A stretch of DNA of 20,008 bases from an uncultured Anaerococcus sp. (lineage in GTDB: Bacteria > Bacillota > Clostridia > Tissierellales > Peptoniphilaceae): assembly GCF_937934665.1 (NCBI RefSeq), contig NZ_CALGYW010000009.1, positions 1-20,008 on the forward strand, given 5' to 3'. Below, piece by piece: positions 7,064 through 15,073 of this stretch. The position numbers and the translations under genes were made by a program. A model generated the notes under the pieces. That model was not told the DNA's origin and did not search any database. It saw only the letters and a list, made by a program, of their open reading frames with translations. Positions within the stretch are counted from its first letter, which is position 1. The number at the start of each line of letters is the position of its first letter.

Positions 7064-8176
7064 TTATTCTATTATTAGCTCTGTTTCAGGGTCGAAAAGA
7101 TATGATTTATCTAGGGCAAAGACAAAGTCTACGTCCTTACCTTCTTCAGCCTTGGTTCTTGGAGATGTCTTGGCAATCATTTGTGTTTCGCCTAGGTCAA
7201 AGTATAGGTGGACTTCAGATCCCATAAGTTCATAGACTTTAACAGCGCTCTTTACAGGTGAGCTTGCTAGACAATCTTCAGGCACTTCTTCAGAATCGTG
7301 GATGGATTCTGGCCTTATACCAAAAATGACTTTTTTGCCAACATAGGCCTTATCTCTTAGGACCTTAGCCTTTTCTTCTGGCATTTCAAAATCAAAGTAA
7401 GGGTTTGAAATGTGAATCTTTTCGCCAACTTCTTTGACATCCACTTCTATCAAGTTTATTTGTGGAGAACCTATGAAGCCTGCAACAAAGAGGTTGTTTG
7501 GATGGTCGTAGAGGGTTTGTGGGCTGTCAATTTGTTGGATTTCCCCATCTTTCATTACAACTATCCTTGTACCAAGAGTCATGGCTTCTGTTTGGTCGTG
7601 GGTTACATAAATCATAGTTGTCCCAAGTTTTTTGTGAAGCCTTGCTATTTCTATTCTCATTTGGACTCTAAGTTTGGCATCGAGGTTTGAAAGTGGTTCG
7701 TCCATCAAAAATACTTTTGGATTACGAACTATAGCCCTTCCCATAGCTACCCTTTGCCTTTGACCACCTGATAGTTGTTTTGGTTTCCTGTCAAGAAGGT
7801 TGGTAATGCCCAAAATCTCGGCAGCTTCCTTTACCTTTTTGTTAATTTCTTCCTTGCTCATCTTGTTAATCTTAAGTGAGAAAGCCATATTGTCGTAGAT
7901 GGTCATATGTGGATAAAGGGCGTAGTTTTGGAATACCATGGCTATGTCCCTATCTTTTGGTAGATCGTCGTTGACTTTTTTTCCATCTATCTCAAGGGTC
8001 CCACTCGAAATCTCTTCAAGGCCTGCAATCATCCTTAGAGTTGTAGATTTTCCACAACCAGATGGGCCTACAAAGATTATAAATTCTTTATCTTCGATTT
8101 CCATATTGAAATCTTTTACAGCATGGAAACCATTATCATAAACTTTATTTATGTTTTTTAGGCTTAGATTTGCCAT
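7064..8176 (-). CDS. msmK: Sugar ABC transporter ATPase, MsmK/UgpC/MalK type
   Basis: A 370-residue ABC ATPase of the carbohydrate CUT1 class. It has Walker A GPSGCGKST (37-45), the Q-loop Gln83, signature LSGGQ (135-139), Walker B VFLMDE (155-160) and the switch His193. A C-terminal regulatory region of about 130 residues (TOBE-type) is typical of MalK, UgpC and MsmK. It energises the MalEFG importer from the cytoplasmic side; relatives in Gram-positives can serve several sugar importers. The start has GGGAGG 5 bases upstream and lies 32 bases inside the 3' end of malQ, so the two genes overlap and are likely coupled. Confidence 0.94.
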   Translation of the reverse strand: MANLSLKNINKVYDNGFHAVKDFNMEIEDKEFIIFVGPSGCGKSTTLRMIAGLEEISSGTLEIDGKKVNDDLPKDRDIAMVFQNYALYPHMTIYDNMAFSLKINKMSKEEINKKVKEAAEILGITNLLDRKPKQLSGGQRQRVAMGRAIVRNPKVFLMDEPLSNLDAKLRVQMRIEIARLHKKLGTTMIYVTHDQTEAMTLGTRIVVMKDGEIQQIDSPQTLYDHPNNLFVAGFIGSPQINLIEVDVKEVGEKIHISNPYFDFEMPEEKAKVLRDKAYVGKKVIFGIRPESIHDSEEVPEDCLASSPVKSAVKVYELMGSEVHLYFDLGETQMIAKTSPRTKAEEGKDVDFVFALDKSYLFDPETELIIE

Positions 8177-9659
8177 TTTTCCTCCCTTGGCTTCTTTTGT
8201 GTTCCTTGTTTTCTTCTATGGTCTTGTTTAAAAATTCAACTTTTTCCTTGTAGTCATTTAAGTCTTTTAGTTTGAAAGACCAGTTTAGGTCATTTAGGGT
8301 TGAAGGCTCGTTGATTCTCGCCTCTTTGCCAAGGCCTAGGATGTCTGCCAAGGATACAATTACATAGTCACTTTCTGTGCCCATGACAAAATCAAAGAAG
8401 TCATCCCTAATATCTCCATGGTCGATACCCAAGTCTTTGAAGTAGTCTTTTATAGACTCTTGTTGGTCTTCAGTTAATTCATCGTACCACTGGAAGAGGG
8501 TCTTGTTGTCGTGGGTACCTGGGTAGGCTACAGAATTGGCTGTAGCTTCTATTAAATGGTCTTCCCAAGGTCTTAGGTTTTCTTGGATTATCACCATACC
8601 TTTTAGGTCGTAGTGGTCACGTAGCTTGTAAACTCCTGGCATCATTGTTCCAAGGTCTTCTGCGATAAACTCTACATCCTTTAGTTCTTCTGTAATTTTA
8701 TCGAAAAGTTTAAAACCTGGTGCATAAATCCATTCGCCTTCAACAGCTGTATCGTTTTTTGCATCTATTTGCCAGTAGGTATCAAAGGCTCTGAAGTGGT
8801 CAAGCCTTACAATGTCATATAGTTTTACATTGTAGGCTAGCCTATCTATCCAGAATTTGAAGTCGTCTTTTTCTAGCTCATCCCACCTATAAATTGGATT
8901 GCCCCATCTTTGGCCTAGGTCTGAGAAGGCATCTGGTGGCACTCCCGCTATTAAAATTGGCTTACCTTCATCGGTAATTTCAAAATATTTTTGATTTTGC
9001 CAAACATCTAGGCTGTCAAGTCCCACATAAAATGGGATGTCGCCTATGATTTTAAGGCCGTTTTCATTGGCATAGGCCTTTAATTTCATCCACTGCTTAT
9101 AGAAGATATATTGGATAAAAATTTCATAGCCAATTTGATCTTGGTATGGGCTTAGGTCAAGCTTTTTGTCTATTATCCAAGTTTTTTGCTCTTCTGGCCA
9201 CTCATTCCATGCGATTAGGTCATTGTCTTTTTTGAAACTTATAAAGACTGCATAATCGTATACGAAGTCAAACTTTAGAAATTCCTTATAGGAGTCAGTC
9301 TGGTCGAGCTCTTTTTCCTTAAATTTCTCATAGGCCTTTTTTAAGTATTGGCCTTTAAATTCCCTTACAAAATTATAATCAACTCTATCTTTTTGCTTAA
9401 GAGGTGCTATTCTCTTATCTAGAAGCCCATCTTCATAGAGCAAATCTAGGGATATATAGACCTCATCGCCAGCATAGGATGAATAAGGCTGGTAAGGTGA
9501 ATTACCGTAGCCTAGAGGGTTTAGGGGAAGAATTTGCCACATATCAAAACCAGCTTCTTTGCTAGTATCTATAAAATCATAGCTAGCCCTTCCGAAATCC
9601 CCTATGCCGTGACTGCCGTTAAGGCTAGCTAGGGGCCATAAAATTCCTGCTTTTTTCAT
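8145..9659 (-). CDS. malQ: 4-alpha-glucanotransferase (amylomaltase, GH77)
   Basis: A 504-residue GH77 enzyme that transfers alpha-1,4-glucan segments between maltodextrins, releasing glucose and longer chains in the cytoplasm. Numbering from the ATG at 9659, the nucleophile is Asp287 (IVRLDHFRAF), the acid/base Glu334 (AEDLG) and the third carboxylate Asp384 (PGTHDNKT). The N-terminus (GILWPLASLNGSHGIGDFG) and NPLGYGNSPYQPYSS are typical. I prefer the ATG at 9659 because GAGAGG lies 7 bases upstream. A GTG two codons earlier overlaps the lacI stop but leaves no spacing from that Shine-Dalgarno. The C-terminus is a lysine-rich tail that also encodes the msmK ribosome binding site. Confidence 0.96.
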   Translation of the reverse strand: MKKAGILWPLASLNGSHGIGDFGRASYDFIDTSKEAGFDMWQILPLNPLGYGNSPYQPYSSYAGDEVYISLDLLYEDGLLDKRIAPLKQKDRVDYNFVREFKGQYLKKAYEKFKEKELDQTDSYKEFLKFDFVYDYAVFISFKKDNDLIAWNEWPEEQKTWIIDKKLDLSPYQDQIGYEIFIQYIFYKQWMKLKAYANENGLKIIGDIPFYVGLDSLDVWQNQKYFEITDEGKPILIAGVPPDAFSDLGQRWGNPIYRWDELEKDDFKFWIDRLAYNVKLYDIVRLDHFRAFDTYWQIDAKNDTAVEGEWIYAPGFKLFDKITEELKDVEFIAEDLGTMMPGVYKLRDHYDLKGMVIIQENLRPWEDHLIEATANSVAYPGTHDNKTLFQWYDELTEDQQESIKDYFKDLGIDHGDIRDDFFDFVMGTESDYVIVSLADILGLGKEARINEPSTLNDLNWSFKLKDLNDYKEKVEFLNKTIEENKEHKRSQGRKNGKSKPKKHK

Positions 9660-9661
9660 AT

Positions 9662-10696
9662 TCACACCTCTCTTAATCTTGCTGTTGTTGCGCCTACAAA
9701 AAGTTTGGCGTCAAAACTAGTCACTTCCTTATATTTTTCCTTTTCTATTATTTTGAATAATTCCTTAACAGATGTGTAGGCTATCTGACTTGTCGGTTGG
9801 ACTATTGTTGTGATTGGCTGTGGGAGAAATTCATTTATCTCAAGCCCATCGAAACCAGCCACAGAATAGTCTTCTGGAACTAATTTTCCCATGTCATTTA
9901 TGGCCTTTATTGCTCCTATGGCCACAAAATCTGATATGGCAAAAATCGCAGTACAGTCTAAGGCTTCTTTTACAATCTTCTTACCAGATTCATAACCGTG
10001 GTAAAGAGAGTAAGGATCCAAGCCCTTTGGTGGGTAGATTACAAGATTTTCATCAAAATCTATACCATGATCTGAAAGGGCCTTTTTATAGCCTTCAAAT
10101 CTCAGGCTACCTATACTTATGTCGTCAACCCTTGCTGCTATAAAGGCGATTTTCTTATGGCCTAGACTTATTAAATAGTCGACTATCTTGTAAGATTCCT
10201 TGTAATCGTCAACCCCTACACAAATTGAGTTTTTTTCTATTATTTCCTTATTTATTATAGTAGTCATCGAATAAGGGATGCCCAAAGCCTTTAATTTCTC
10301 TTTGTCATTTCTAAGATCTCCACCTAGGAAAATTATACCTTCTGGTTTTAAAATCTTAACCATTCTTAAGGCTACATCAACTTCTGACGAATGTTCCTCC
10401 ACCTTATTTAGGATGAAAGAATGGCTGGTTTTGCTTATTTCTTCTTCTATAACCTTGATCATCGGAGTAAAGAAGGGGTTGGTAATACCCTTGATTAGGA
10501 CTGCTATAGTCTTGTTTTTTGTAATTTTTAGGTTTCTCGCATTTGTATCTGGCTCATAGCCAGTTTCCTTAATTGTCTTTAAGATTTTAGCCCTTGTTTT
10601 CGCACTTATACCTTCAGCATCATTTATTGCTCTAGATACTGTGCTTACGCTAACCCCACATATTGATGCAATATCTTTTATAGTAGGATTTGTCAT
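9662..10696 (-). CDS. LacI-family transcriptional regulator, probable maltose operon repressor
   Basis: A 344-residue regulator. The LacI helix-turn-helix spans residues 5-24 (IKDIASICGVSVSTVSRAI), followed by the hinge helix (GYEPDTNARNL) and a periplasmic-binding-protein-like effector domain (NKTIAVLIKGITNPFF..., ending in VVQPTSQIAYTSVKEL and VGATTAR). Its place inside the maltodextrin operon suggests it senses a maltose-type sugar and controls malE transcription, and therefore its own. Both are inference. The Shine-Dalgarno (AAAGGA) lies over the malG stop, 4 bases away, and its own stop is 2 bases from the malQ ATG. Confidence 0.9.
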   Translation of the reverse strand: MTNPTIKDIASICGVSVSTVSRAINDAEGISAKTRAKILKTIKETGYEPDTNARNLKITKNKTIAVLIKGITNPFFTPMIKVIEEEISKTSHSFILNKVEEHSSEVDVALRMVKILKPEGIIFLGGDLRNDKEKLKALGIPYSMTTIINKEIIEKNSICVGVDDYKESYKIVDYLISLGHKKIAFIAARVDDISIGSLRFEGYKKALSDHGIDFDENLVIYPPKGLDPYSLYHGYESGKKIVKEALDCTAIFAISDFVAIGAIKAINDMGKLVPEDYSVAGFDGLEINEFLPQPITTIVQPTSQIAYTSVKELFKIIEKEKYKEVTSFDAKLFVGATTARLREV

Positions 10697-10700
10697 AGGC

Positions 10701-11537
10701 TTATCCTTTTACAGCGCCAGCTGCAACGGATTTTACTATATGTTTTTGCATGGTTAGGTAGAAAACTATTACTGGTACCATAGCTAAAACTAGCATGGCC
10801 ATCATAGCTCCCATATCCTTATTTCCATTAGATCCTACAAGCATTTGAACAACTACTGGTATGGTTTTGTATGGAGTAGAAACTCCTATTACCAGATATG
10901 GAAGGAGGTAGTCATTCCATATCCACATGGTATTTAAAATCGCAACTGTAATTGCTGTTGGCTTAAGGATTGGAAATATTATATAGAAAAAGTGCTTGAT
11001 TGGTGAACAACCGTCAATCATAGACGCTTCTTCTATCTCTATTGGAATAGATTTAATAAAACCTGAAAACATAAAGACTGAAAGCCCCGAACCAAAACCT
11101 AGGTATAAGACAATCATACCAACTGGGTTATTTAGGTGAAGGAAGTCTGCAATCTTTATTGTAGGGAACATTACCATTTGGAAAGGCACTATCATTGAAA
11201 ATACAAACAAATAATAGATAACCTTAGTCCACCAGGTCTTAACCCTGGTTAGGTAGTAGGCAGTCATTGCTGAAAATAGGACTACTACTCCTACTGATAA
11301 GATGGTTATGAACATTGACCATCCAGCAGCTTGGAAAAAACCAGTTCTAGCAAGACCTACAACATAGTTTTCAAGGCCTGCAAAAGCCTCTCCTGTTGGA
11401 ATTGTAAAAGGTGAGTCAGATATGAAAAACTTACCCTTAAAGGAGTTCATAACTATGAAGGCTATTGGAAATAGGAATACTACAAGCAAAACTAGTAGTA
11501 AGACAAATAAAATTCTATTAATCGTTTTTTCTTTCAT
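10701..11537 (-). CDS. malG: Maltodextrin ABC transporter permease MalG
   Basis: A 278-residue CUT1 permease with about six membrane helices. The cytoplasmic EAA loop, IEEASMIDGCSPIKHFF...PILKP, docks on the ATPase. The C-terminus GAVKG is usual for MalG-type proteins. With MalF it forms the membrane channel for the sugar released by MalE. Its ATG follows directly on the malF stop (TAAATG), with AGAGGTGG just upstream inside malF. Confidence 0.93.
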   Translation of the reverse strand: MKEKTINRILFVLLLVLLVVFLFPIAFIVMNSFKGKFFISDSPFTIPTGEAFAGLENYVVGLARTGFFQAAGWSMFITILSVGVVVLFSAMTAYYLTRVKTWWTKVIYYLFVFSMIVPFQMVMFPTIKIADFLHLNNPVGMIVLYLGFGSGLSVFMFSGFIKSIPIEIEEASMIDGCSPIKHFFYIIFPILKPTAITVAILNTMWIWNDYLLPYLVIGVSTPYKTIPVVVQMLVGSNGNKDMGAMMAMLVLAMVPVIVFYLTMQKHIVKSVAAGAVKG

Positions 11538-12383
11538 TTAATGTTCCACCTCTTTTTCACTTGTAAGCTTGATTTGTAGGTAGGCAATAAAGGCAACTAT
11601 CAAGAAGAAGATTACCGCCTTGGCCTGGCCTACACCCTCAAAGCCGTTTCTTGAAAACATGGTATCTACTATATTCATAGCAAGCATCTCTGTCTTATAC
11701 AATGGTGCACCTGCTGTAAGAGCAAGGTTTTGGTCGTAAAGCTTAAAGGAGTTAGCTAGGGTTAGGAAGGTACAAATTGTAATTGATGGCATTACCATTG
11801 GTATGGTAATAGATTTTAGGGTTTGCCATTTATTTGCCCCGTCTATTTCTGCCGCCTCTATTAATTCTTGAGGAACGTTTTGAAGACCAGCTATATAAAT
11901 TACCATCATATAGCCAATCATCTGCCAGTTCATAAGGATAACGAGTCCCCAAAAACCATATCTCGCATCAGCAAGTAGGGTCTTGCCGTATCCTAATAAA
12001 ACTGCATCTATCATTACCTGCCAGGTATAACCTAATACAATACCGCCGATTAAGTTCGGCATAAAAAATACTGTTCTAAATAGGTTGGTACCTTTGATTT
12101 TCCTTGTAAGAACAAGGGCTAGGGCAAAGGCCAATATATTTATAGTAATTACACAAACAATTGTGAAAATTACTGTAAATACAAAGGCTGATCCAAACCT
12201 CTGTCCACTTGAGAAGGCTGTAATATAATTTTGTAATCCTACAAATTTAGCATTGAAGATAGTTGTAAATTTGGTAAAGGATAGGCCCACACCTAGGATG
12301 AAGGGCACTATGAAAACTATCAAAAATACTAAAAAGGTAGGAAGAACAAAGATTGGGAAATATTTCTTTAAAATCTTTTGCAT
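11538..12383 (-). CDS. malF: Maltodextrin ABC transporter permease MalF
   Basis: A 281-residue CUT1 permease with about six membrane helices and the EAA loop LIEAAEIDGANKWQTLKSI. The length matches short Gram-positive MalF proteins, which lack the large extra domain of the E. coli protein. An ideal AAGGAGG sits 5 bases before the ATG. It partners MalG. Expression relative to malE is probably lowered by the hairpin in the preceding gap. Confidence 0.93.
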   Translation of the reverse strand: MQKILKKYFPIFVLPTFLVFLIVFIVPFILGVGLSFTKFTTIFNAKFVGLQNYITAFSSGQRFGSAFVFTVIFTIVCVITINILAFALALVLTRKIKGTNLFRTVFFMPNLIGGIVLGYTWQVMIDAVLLGYGKTLLADARYGFWGLVILMNWQMIGYMMVIYIAGLQNVPQELIEAAEIDGANKWQTLKSITIPMVMPSITICTFLTLANSFKLYDQNLALTAGAPLYKTEMLAMNIVDTMFSRNGFEGVGQAKAVIFFLIVAFIAYLQIKLTSEKEVEH

Positions 12384-12405
12384 AAAAACCTCCTTTTAAG
12401 TTTTT

Positions 12406-12458
12406 AAAAAGGCCTGAATGTATCTTCATGCCATAAGCTTTGTAAATACATTCAGACC
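12406..12458 (-). terminator. Terminator-like hairpin between malE and malF
   Basis: On the minus strand GGTCTGAATGTAT (12458-12446) pairs with ATACATTCAGGCC (12423-12411): 13 base pairs with one G-U pair and a 22-base loop. Five T follow (12410-12406). It lies 17 bases after the malE stop and upstream of the malF Shine-Dalgarno. It probably acts as a partial terminator or a 3' stabiliser that makes the binding protein more abundant than the permeases. Confidence 0.75.
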
Positions 12459-12475
12459 ATTAATTTAGGCTTATT

Positions 12476-13837
12476 TTATTCTTGGTTTGTTGCTGCTTTT
12501 TCGTCTTTCCAGCTTGTTACAAATGCTTCTTTAACTTCTTCCCATGTCATAGATCCTGACGCATATTGGCCTAGAGCTTGACCAAAGTAGTCTTTGAAAG
12601 CTTGGCTTGGGAATGATGTGAAGTTCCAGTCTATATTGTAAAGATCTTCATTTGACATATATTTTGCTACTTCTTTAGCAAGTGGATCTTGTGGTTGGTC
12701 TTCTTCTGTAAAGGTATCAAATGGAGCGATGAAACCTAGTTTGTTTGTTACAAAGTCTTTTCCTTCATCAGATGTAAATAACCATGTTAGGAAGTCTTCT
12801 GTTGCTTTTTGGTTTTCTTCGCTAGCTTGTGAGTTAACTGAGAAGAAGTTTTCTGTACCAACACAGATAGATTGTTTTTCTTCGCCTTCCATACCTGTAT
12901 AGATTGGTAGGAACTTGATATTTTCTTCTTTTACCTTGTTTCCAGATACTTCAGAAATTTGGCTCCATGCCCAGTTTCCGTTTTGTACAAAGGCTGCTTG
13001 TTCAAGGGCAAATTCTGCCATTGAGTCTGTTACAGACTTACCAGTTAAAACTTCTGGAGCTACTGTTGAGTTTTCTAGGTAAAGATCAAAGATATTTTTG
13101 TATTCTTGATCATACTTAAATTCAACTTCTGCCATATCTTTTGTATCATTGTCTTTATATTCGTAGTAGATTGGAAGGTTAGCTAAGTGAGTTTGCCATC
13201 TCCAGTCTTCGCCTGGTTTAAGAGATGTAGATGCAAAAGCGCCGTCTATGCCAAGGTCATCTTTTTTGGCTTGCATATCTTCAGCAACTTCTTTTAGTTT
13301 TTCAAAATTGTTGATTTCGTCTACTGATTTAATCTTAGCTCCATCAAGACCGATGTATTTTTGAAGGATAGCATCGTTATAGATTAGACCGTAGCCTTCA
13401 ACTACATAAGGGATGCCGTAAACACCTTCACCGTCTTTAACAGCAAGGTCTTTGTCTACTAGGTGAGAATAAATCTCTGAATCCTTAAGATCTTTTGTAT
13501 AGTCTTTCCAGTTTTGGTAGCCAATTGGGCCGTTGATTTGGAATAGGGTTGGTGCATCATCTTTTGTGATTTCTGCCTTAAGTGTTGATTCATAAGTTCC
13601 TGATGCAGCTGTAACAACCTTTACTGGAACACCTGTTTCTTCTTCGTATTTAGTTGCAATTTCTTTCCAAACTTCTTCTACTTCTGGTTTGAAGTTTAGG
13701 TAATAGACAGAAGCTTTGCCACCGTCATTCTTAGCTGTCTCTTCCTTTGCTCCGTCATTTGAATTGCCACATCCTGTAAAGGTAAGTGCACCTGCAAGAA
13801 CAAGGGCTCCTGCTAGTAACGTTTGCTTAATTTTCAT
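12476..13837 (-). CDS. malE: Maltose/maltodextrin ABC transporter substrate-binding lipoprotein
   Basis: A 453-residue solute-binding protein. It has a lipoprotein signal peptide (MKIKQTLLAGALVLAGA) and a lipobox ending at Cys23 (LTFTGC), so it is anchored to the outer face of the membrane. The body has features of the extracellular sugar-binding family 1: VEEVWKEIATKYEEETGVPVKV, QAAFVQNGNWAW, and a C-terminal WEEVKEAFVTSWK. It captures sugar for MalFG. Maltodextrin specificity is inferred from malQ in the same operon. The start has GGAGG 8 bases upstream. It is the first gene of the operon, with a leader of about 100 bases. Confidence 0.93.
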   Translation of the reverse strand: MKIKQTLLAGALVLAGALTFTGCGNSNDGAKEETAKNDGGKASVYYLNFKPEVEEVWKEIATKYEEETGVPVKVVTAASGTYESTLKAEITKDDAPTLFQINGPIGYQNWKDYTKDLKDSEIYSHLVDKDLAVKDGEGVYGIPYVVEGYGLIYNDAILQKYIGLDGAKIKSVDEINNFEKLKEVAEDMQAKKDDLGIDGAFASTSLKPGEDWRWQTHLANLPIYYEYKDNDTKDMAEVEFKYDQEYKNIFDLYLENSTVAPEVLTGKSVTDSMAEFALEQAAFVQNGNWAWSQISEVSGNKVKEENIKFLPIYTGMEGEEKQSICVGTENFFSVNSQASEENQKATEDFLTWLFTSDEGKDFVTNKLGFIAPFDTFTEEDQPQDPLAKEVAKYMSNEDLYNIDWNFTSFPSQAFKDYFGQALGQYASGSMTWEEVKEAFVTSWKDEKAATNQE

Positions 13838-13889
13838 AAATATTCCTCCGTAAAATTTCCTCTACCGAATCCTCTCTTATATGCCTTCC

Positions 13890-13916
13890 TAATCTAGCGA
13901 TCCTGGTGAAAGATTA
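13890..13916 (-). other. Hairpin in the malE 5' leader
   Basis: TAATCT (13890-13895) and AGATTA (13911-13916) form a 6-base-pair stem with a 15-base loop in the transcribed leader of malE. There is no poly-U run, so it is not a terminator. A role in mRNA stability is possible but unproven. Confidence 0.3.
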
Positions 13917-13930
13917 TGAAAACATTTTTT

Positions 13931-13948
13931 CGGTATCGTTTTCGTATC
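13931..13948 (-). promoter_or_regulatory. Candidate operator at the malE start site
   Basis: Just downstream of the -10 the minus strand reads GATACGAAAACGATACCG. It contains two GATAC copies 11 bases apart and two CG steps flanking AAAA, reminiscent of LacI-family sites. It would cover roughly +1 to +20, a good position for repression. It is not a clean palindrome and does not match the CcpA cre consensus. Confidence 0.4.
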
Positions 13949-13951
13949 TTA

Positions 13952-13980
13952 AATATATCATATCTAAGAAAAAAATTCAA
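13952..13980 (-). promoter_or_regulatory. Promoter of the mal operon
   Basis: On the minus strand TTGAAT (13980-13975) and TATATT (13957-13952) are 17 bases apart, with a TG one base ahead of the -10 (TGATATATT), an extended -10. It points at malE and leaves a leader of about 105 bases. Confidence 0.75.
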
Positions 13981-14102
13981 GGCTTTTCTCTTTATTTTTT
14001 TACATTTTAATATCAAAATTATATATTGACCCTCTAAACGGAATTTTATTCTAATAATAATCACCTTTTAAATCTAAAAGTCAATTTAAAACATATATGA
14101 AA

Positions 14103-14131
14103 TTTATAAAAAGAAGTCTCTATGTTATAAT
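14103..14131 (+). promoter_or_regulatory. Possible promoter of the lipoprotein gene
   Basis: TTTATA (14103-14108) and TATAAT (14126-14131) are 17 bases apart, with an extended TGT before the -10. The start point would fall right at the Shine-Dalgarno, leaving a leader of only about 10 bases. A weaker alternative is TTGACC (14026-14031) with TTCTAA (14049-14054). The remaining sequence between the two divergent promoters is AT-rich with no other feature seen. Confidence 0.45.
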
Positions 14132-14147
14132 AATACAAGGAGGACTT

Positions 14148-15017
14148 ATGAAAAAATTATATAAAAGCTTGGTTTTTATCTTTTCTATGGCTATCCTCTT
14201 TAGTGGATGCGAAAAAGATAAGCCAAAAGTAAATAAAGATGAAGATTCTGTTGTTATGAAAACTGACGAACAAATATATGATGAAAATTTAACTGATGAC
14301 TTTTTTGATTTGCTAGATGATGCGAACAAAGACTTATCTGATGAGGATAAGACTTTTCTTGCCAAAATTTTAAAAGATATAGAAAATAAGGATGTAGCGA
14401 GCCTTTCAAAAATCCTAGCTGAGCCTCTAAAAAGCCAAGTTGGTGGAGATTTAAGAGTCTTATCAGAGCTCTTGCTTCCTGTCGACTATACAGGGCCTAT
14501 TCTTTCTATCGATACCCTTACAAAAAAGGACGATAGTTTTCTGGTAATTGGCGAATGTGAGGACGATTCCCTAACCATTTTAGCTAATAAAAAAGATGAT
14601 AAGCTAAGTGGGCTTGAGATTAATCTCTTATCTACCCTATCTAAAAACAAAGAATTAGAGGAAAACAACCAAGCCTTTGTCGATAAGTCCTATCGCATAA
14701 TCGATTCACTTAGAGAAGTCGACAAGGAAGTCTTTAGGGAGGATGTAAAGGGTCTAGGCCTTGAAGGAGAGGACTTTGATAAGATGTACGAGGGCCTTAA
14801 AGGCGACCTTGACCTAGCAGGACAGATACTTTCAGATAAGTCCAAAGTTGAGGTATCCTTTGCCAGAGACCTCATTAAAACTGCCCCTGTGGACCAAAAC
14901 CTAGTTGATGTGACCCTAGTCTTTACTTTTGAAAACATCGAAAAAATAGTCTACGACTTTACCTACACAGAGGATTTGGACCTTATATCCCTGGAGCTAA
15001 GCTCTGAGGAAGAATAG
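14148..15017 (+). CDS. Acidic lipoprotein of unknown function
   Basis: I do not recognise a named family. The 289-residue protein starts MKKLYKSLVFIFSMAILFSGC: a signal peptide with a lipobox (LFSGC) and lipidation at Cys21, so it should sit on the outer membrane face. The mature part is rich in Asp, Glu and Lys. It seems to hold two similar halves of about 110 residues, each with helices (FLAKILKDIENKDVASLSKIL; FDKMYEGLKGDLDLAGQIL) followed by beta-like stretches (FLVIGECEDDSLTIL; LVDVTLVFTFENIEKIVYDF). A DUF3887-like or NTF2-like fold is a guess. I chose the ATG at 14148 because AAGGAGG lies just upstream; the frame is open 17 codons earlier. It is transcribed away from malE and ends at a bidirectional terminator. 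Confidence 0.8.
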   Translation: MKKLYKSLVFIFSMAILFSGCEKDKPKVNKDEDSVVMKTDEQIYDENLTDDFFDLLDDANKDLSDEDKTFLAKILKDIENKDVASLSKILAEPLKSQVGGDLRVLSELLLPVDYTGPILSIDTLTKKDDSFLVIGECEDDSLTILANKKDDKLSGLEINLLSTLSKNKELEENNQAFVDKSYRIIDSLREVDKEVFREDVKGLGLEGEDFDKMYEGLKGDLDLAGQILSDKSKVEVSFARDLIKTAPVDQNLVDVTLVFTFENIEKIVYDFTYTEDLDLISLELSSEEE

Positions 15018-15045
15018 AAAATCACTCAGTATGACCACCAAAAAG

Positions 15046-15073
15046 CCGCCCAACATCAATTGGACGGTTTTTT
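15046..15073. terminator. Bidirectional terminator between lipoprotein gene and CNNM/CBS gene
   Basis: CCGCCCAA (15046-15053) and TTGGACGG (15060-15067) form a stem with one mismatch. A T run follows on the plus strand (15068-15073). On the minus strand the stem is followed by CTTTTTGG. It can end both converging transcripts. Confidence 0.8.

Noticed and set aside
7009..7227. Plus-strand frame covering the end of msmK
   Set aside because: It runs through a GC-rich terminator hairpin and antisense to a well-supported ATPase gene; no ribosome site.
9660..9665. GTG start for malQ overlapping the lacI stop
   Set aside because: The GAGAGG site directly abuts this GTG; the ATG at 9659 has normal spacing.
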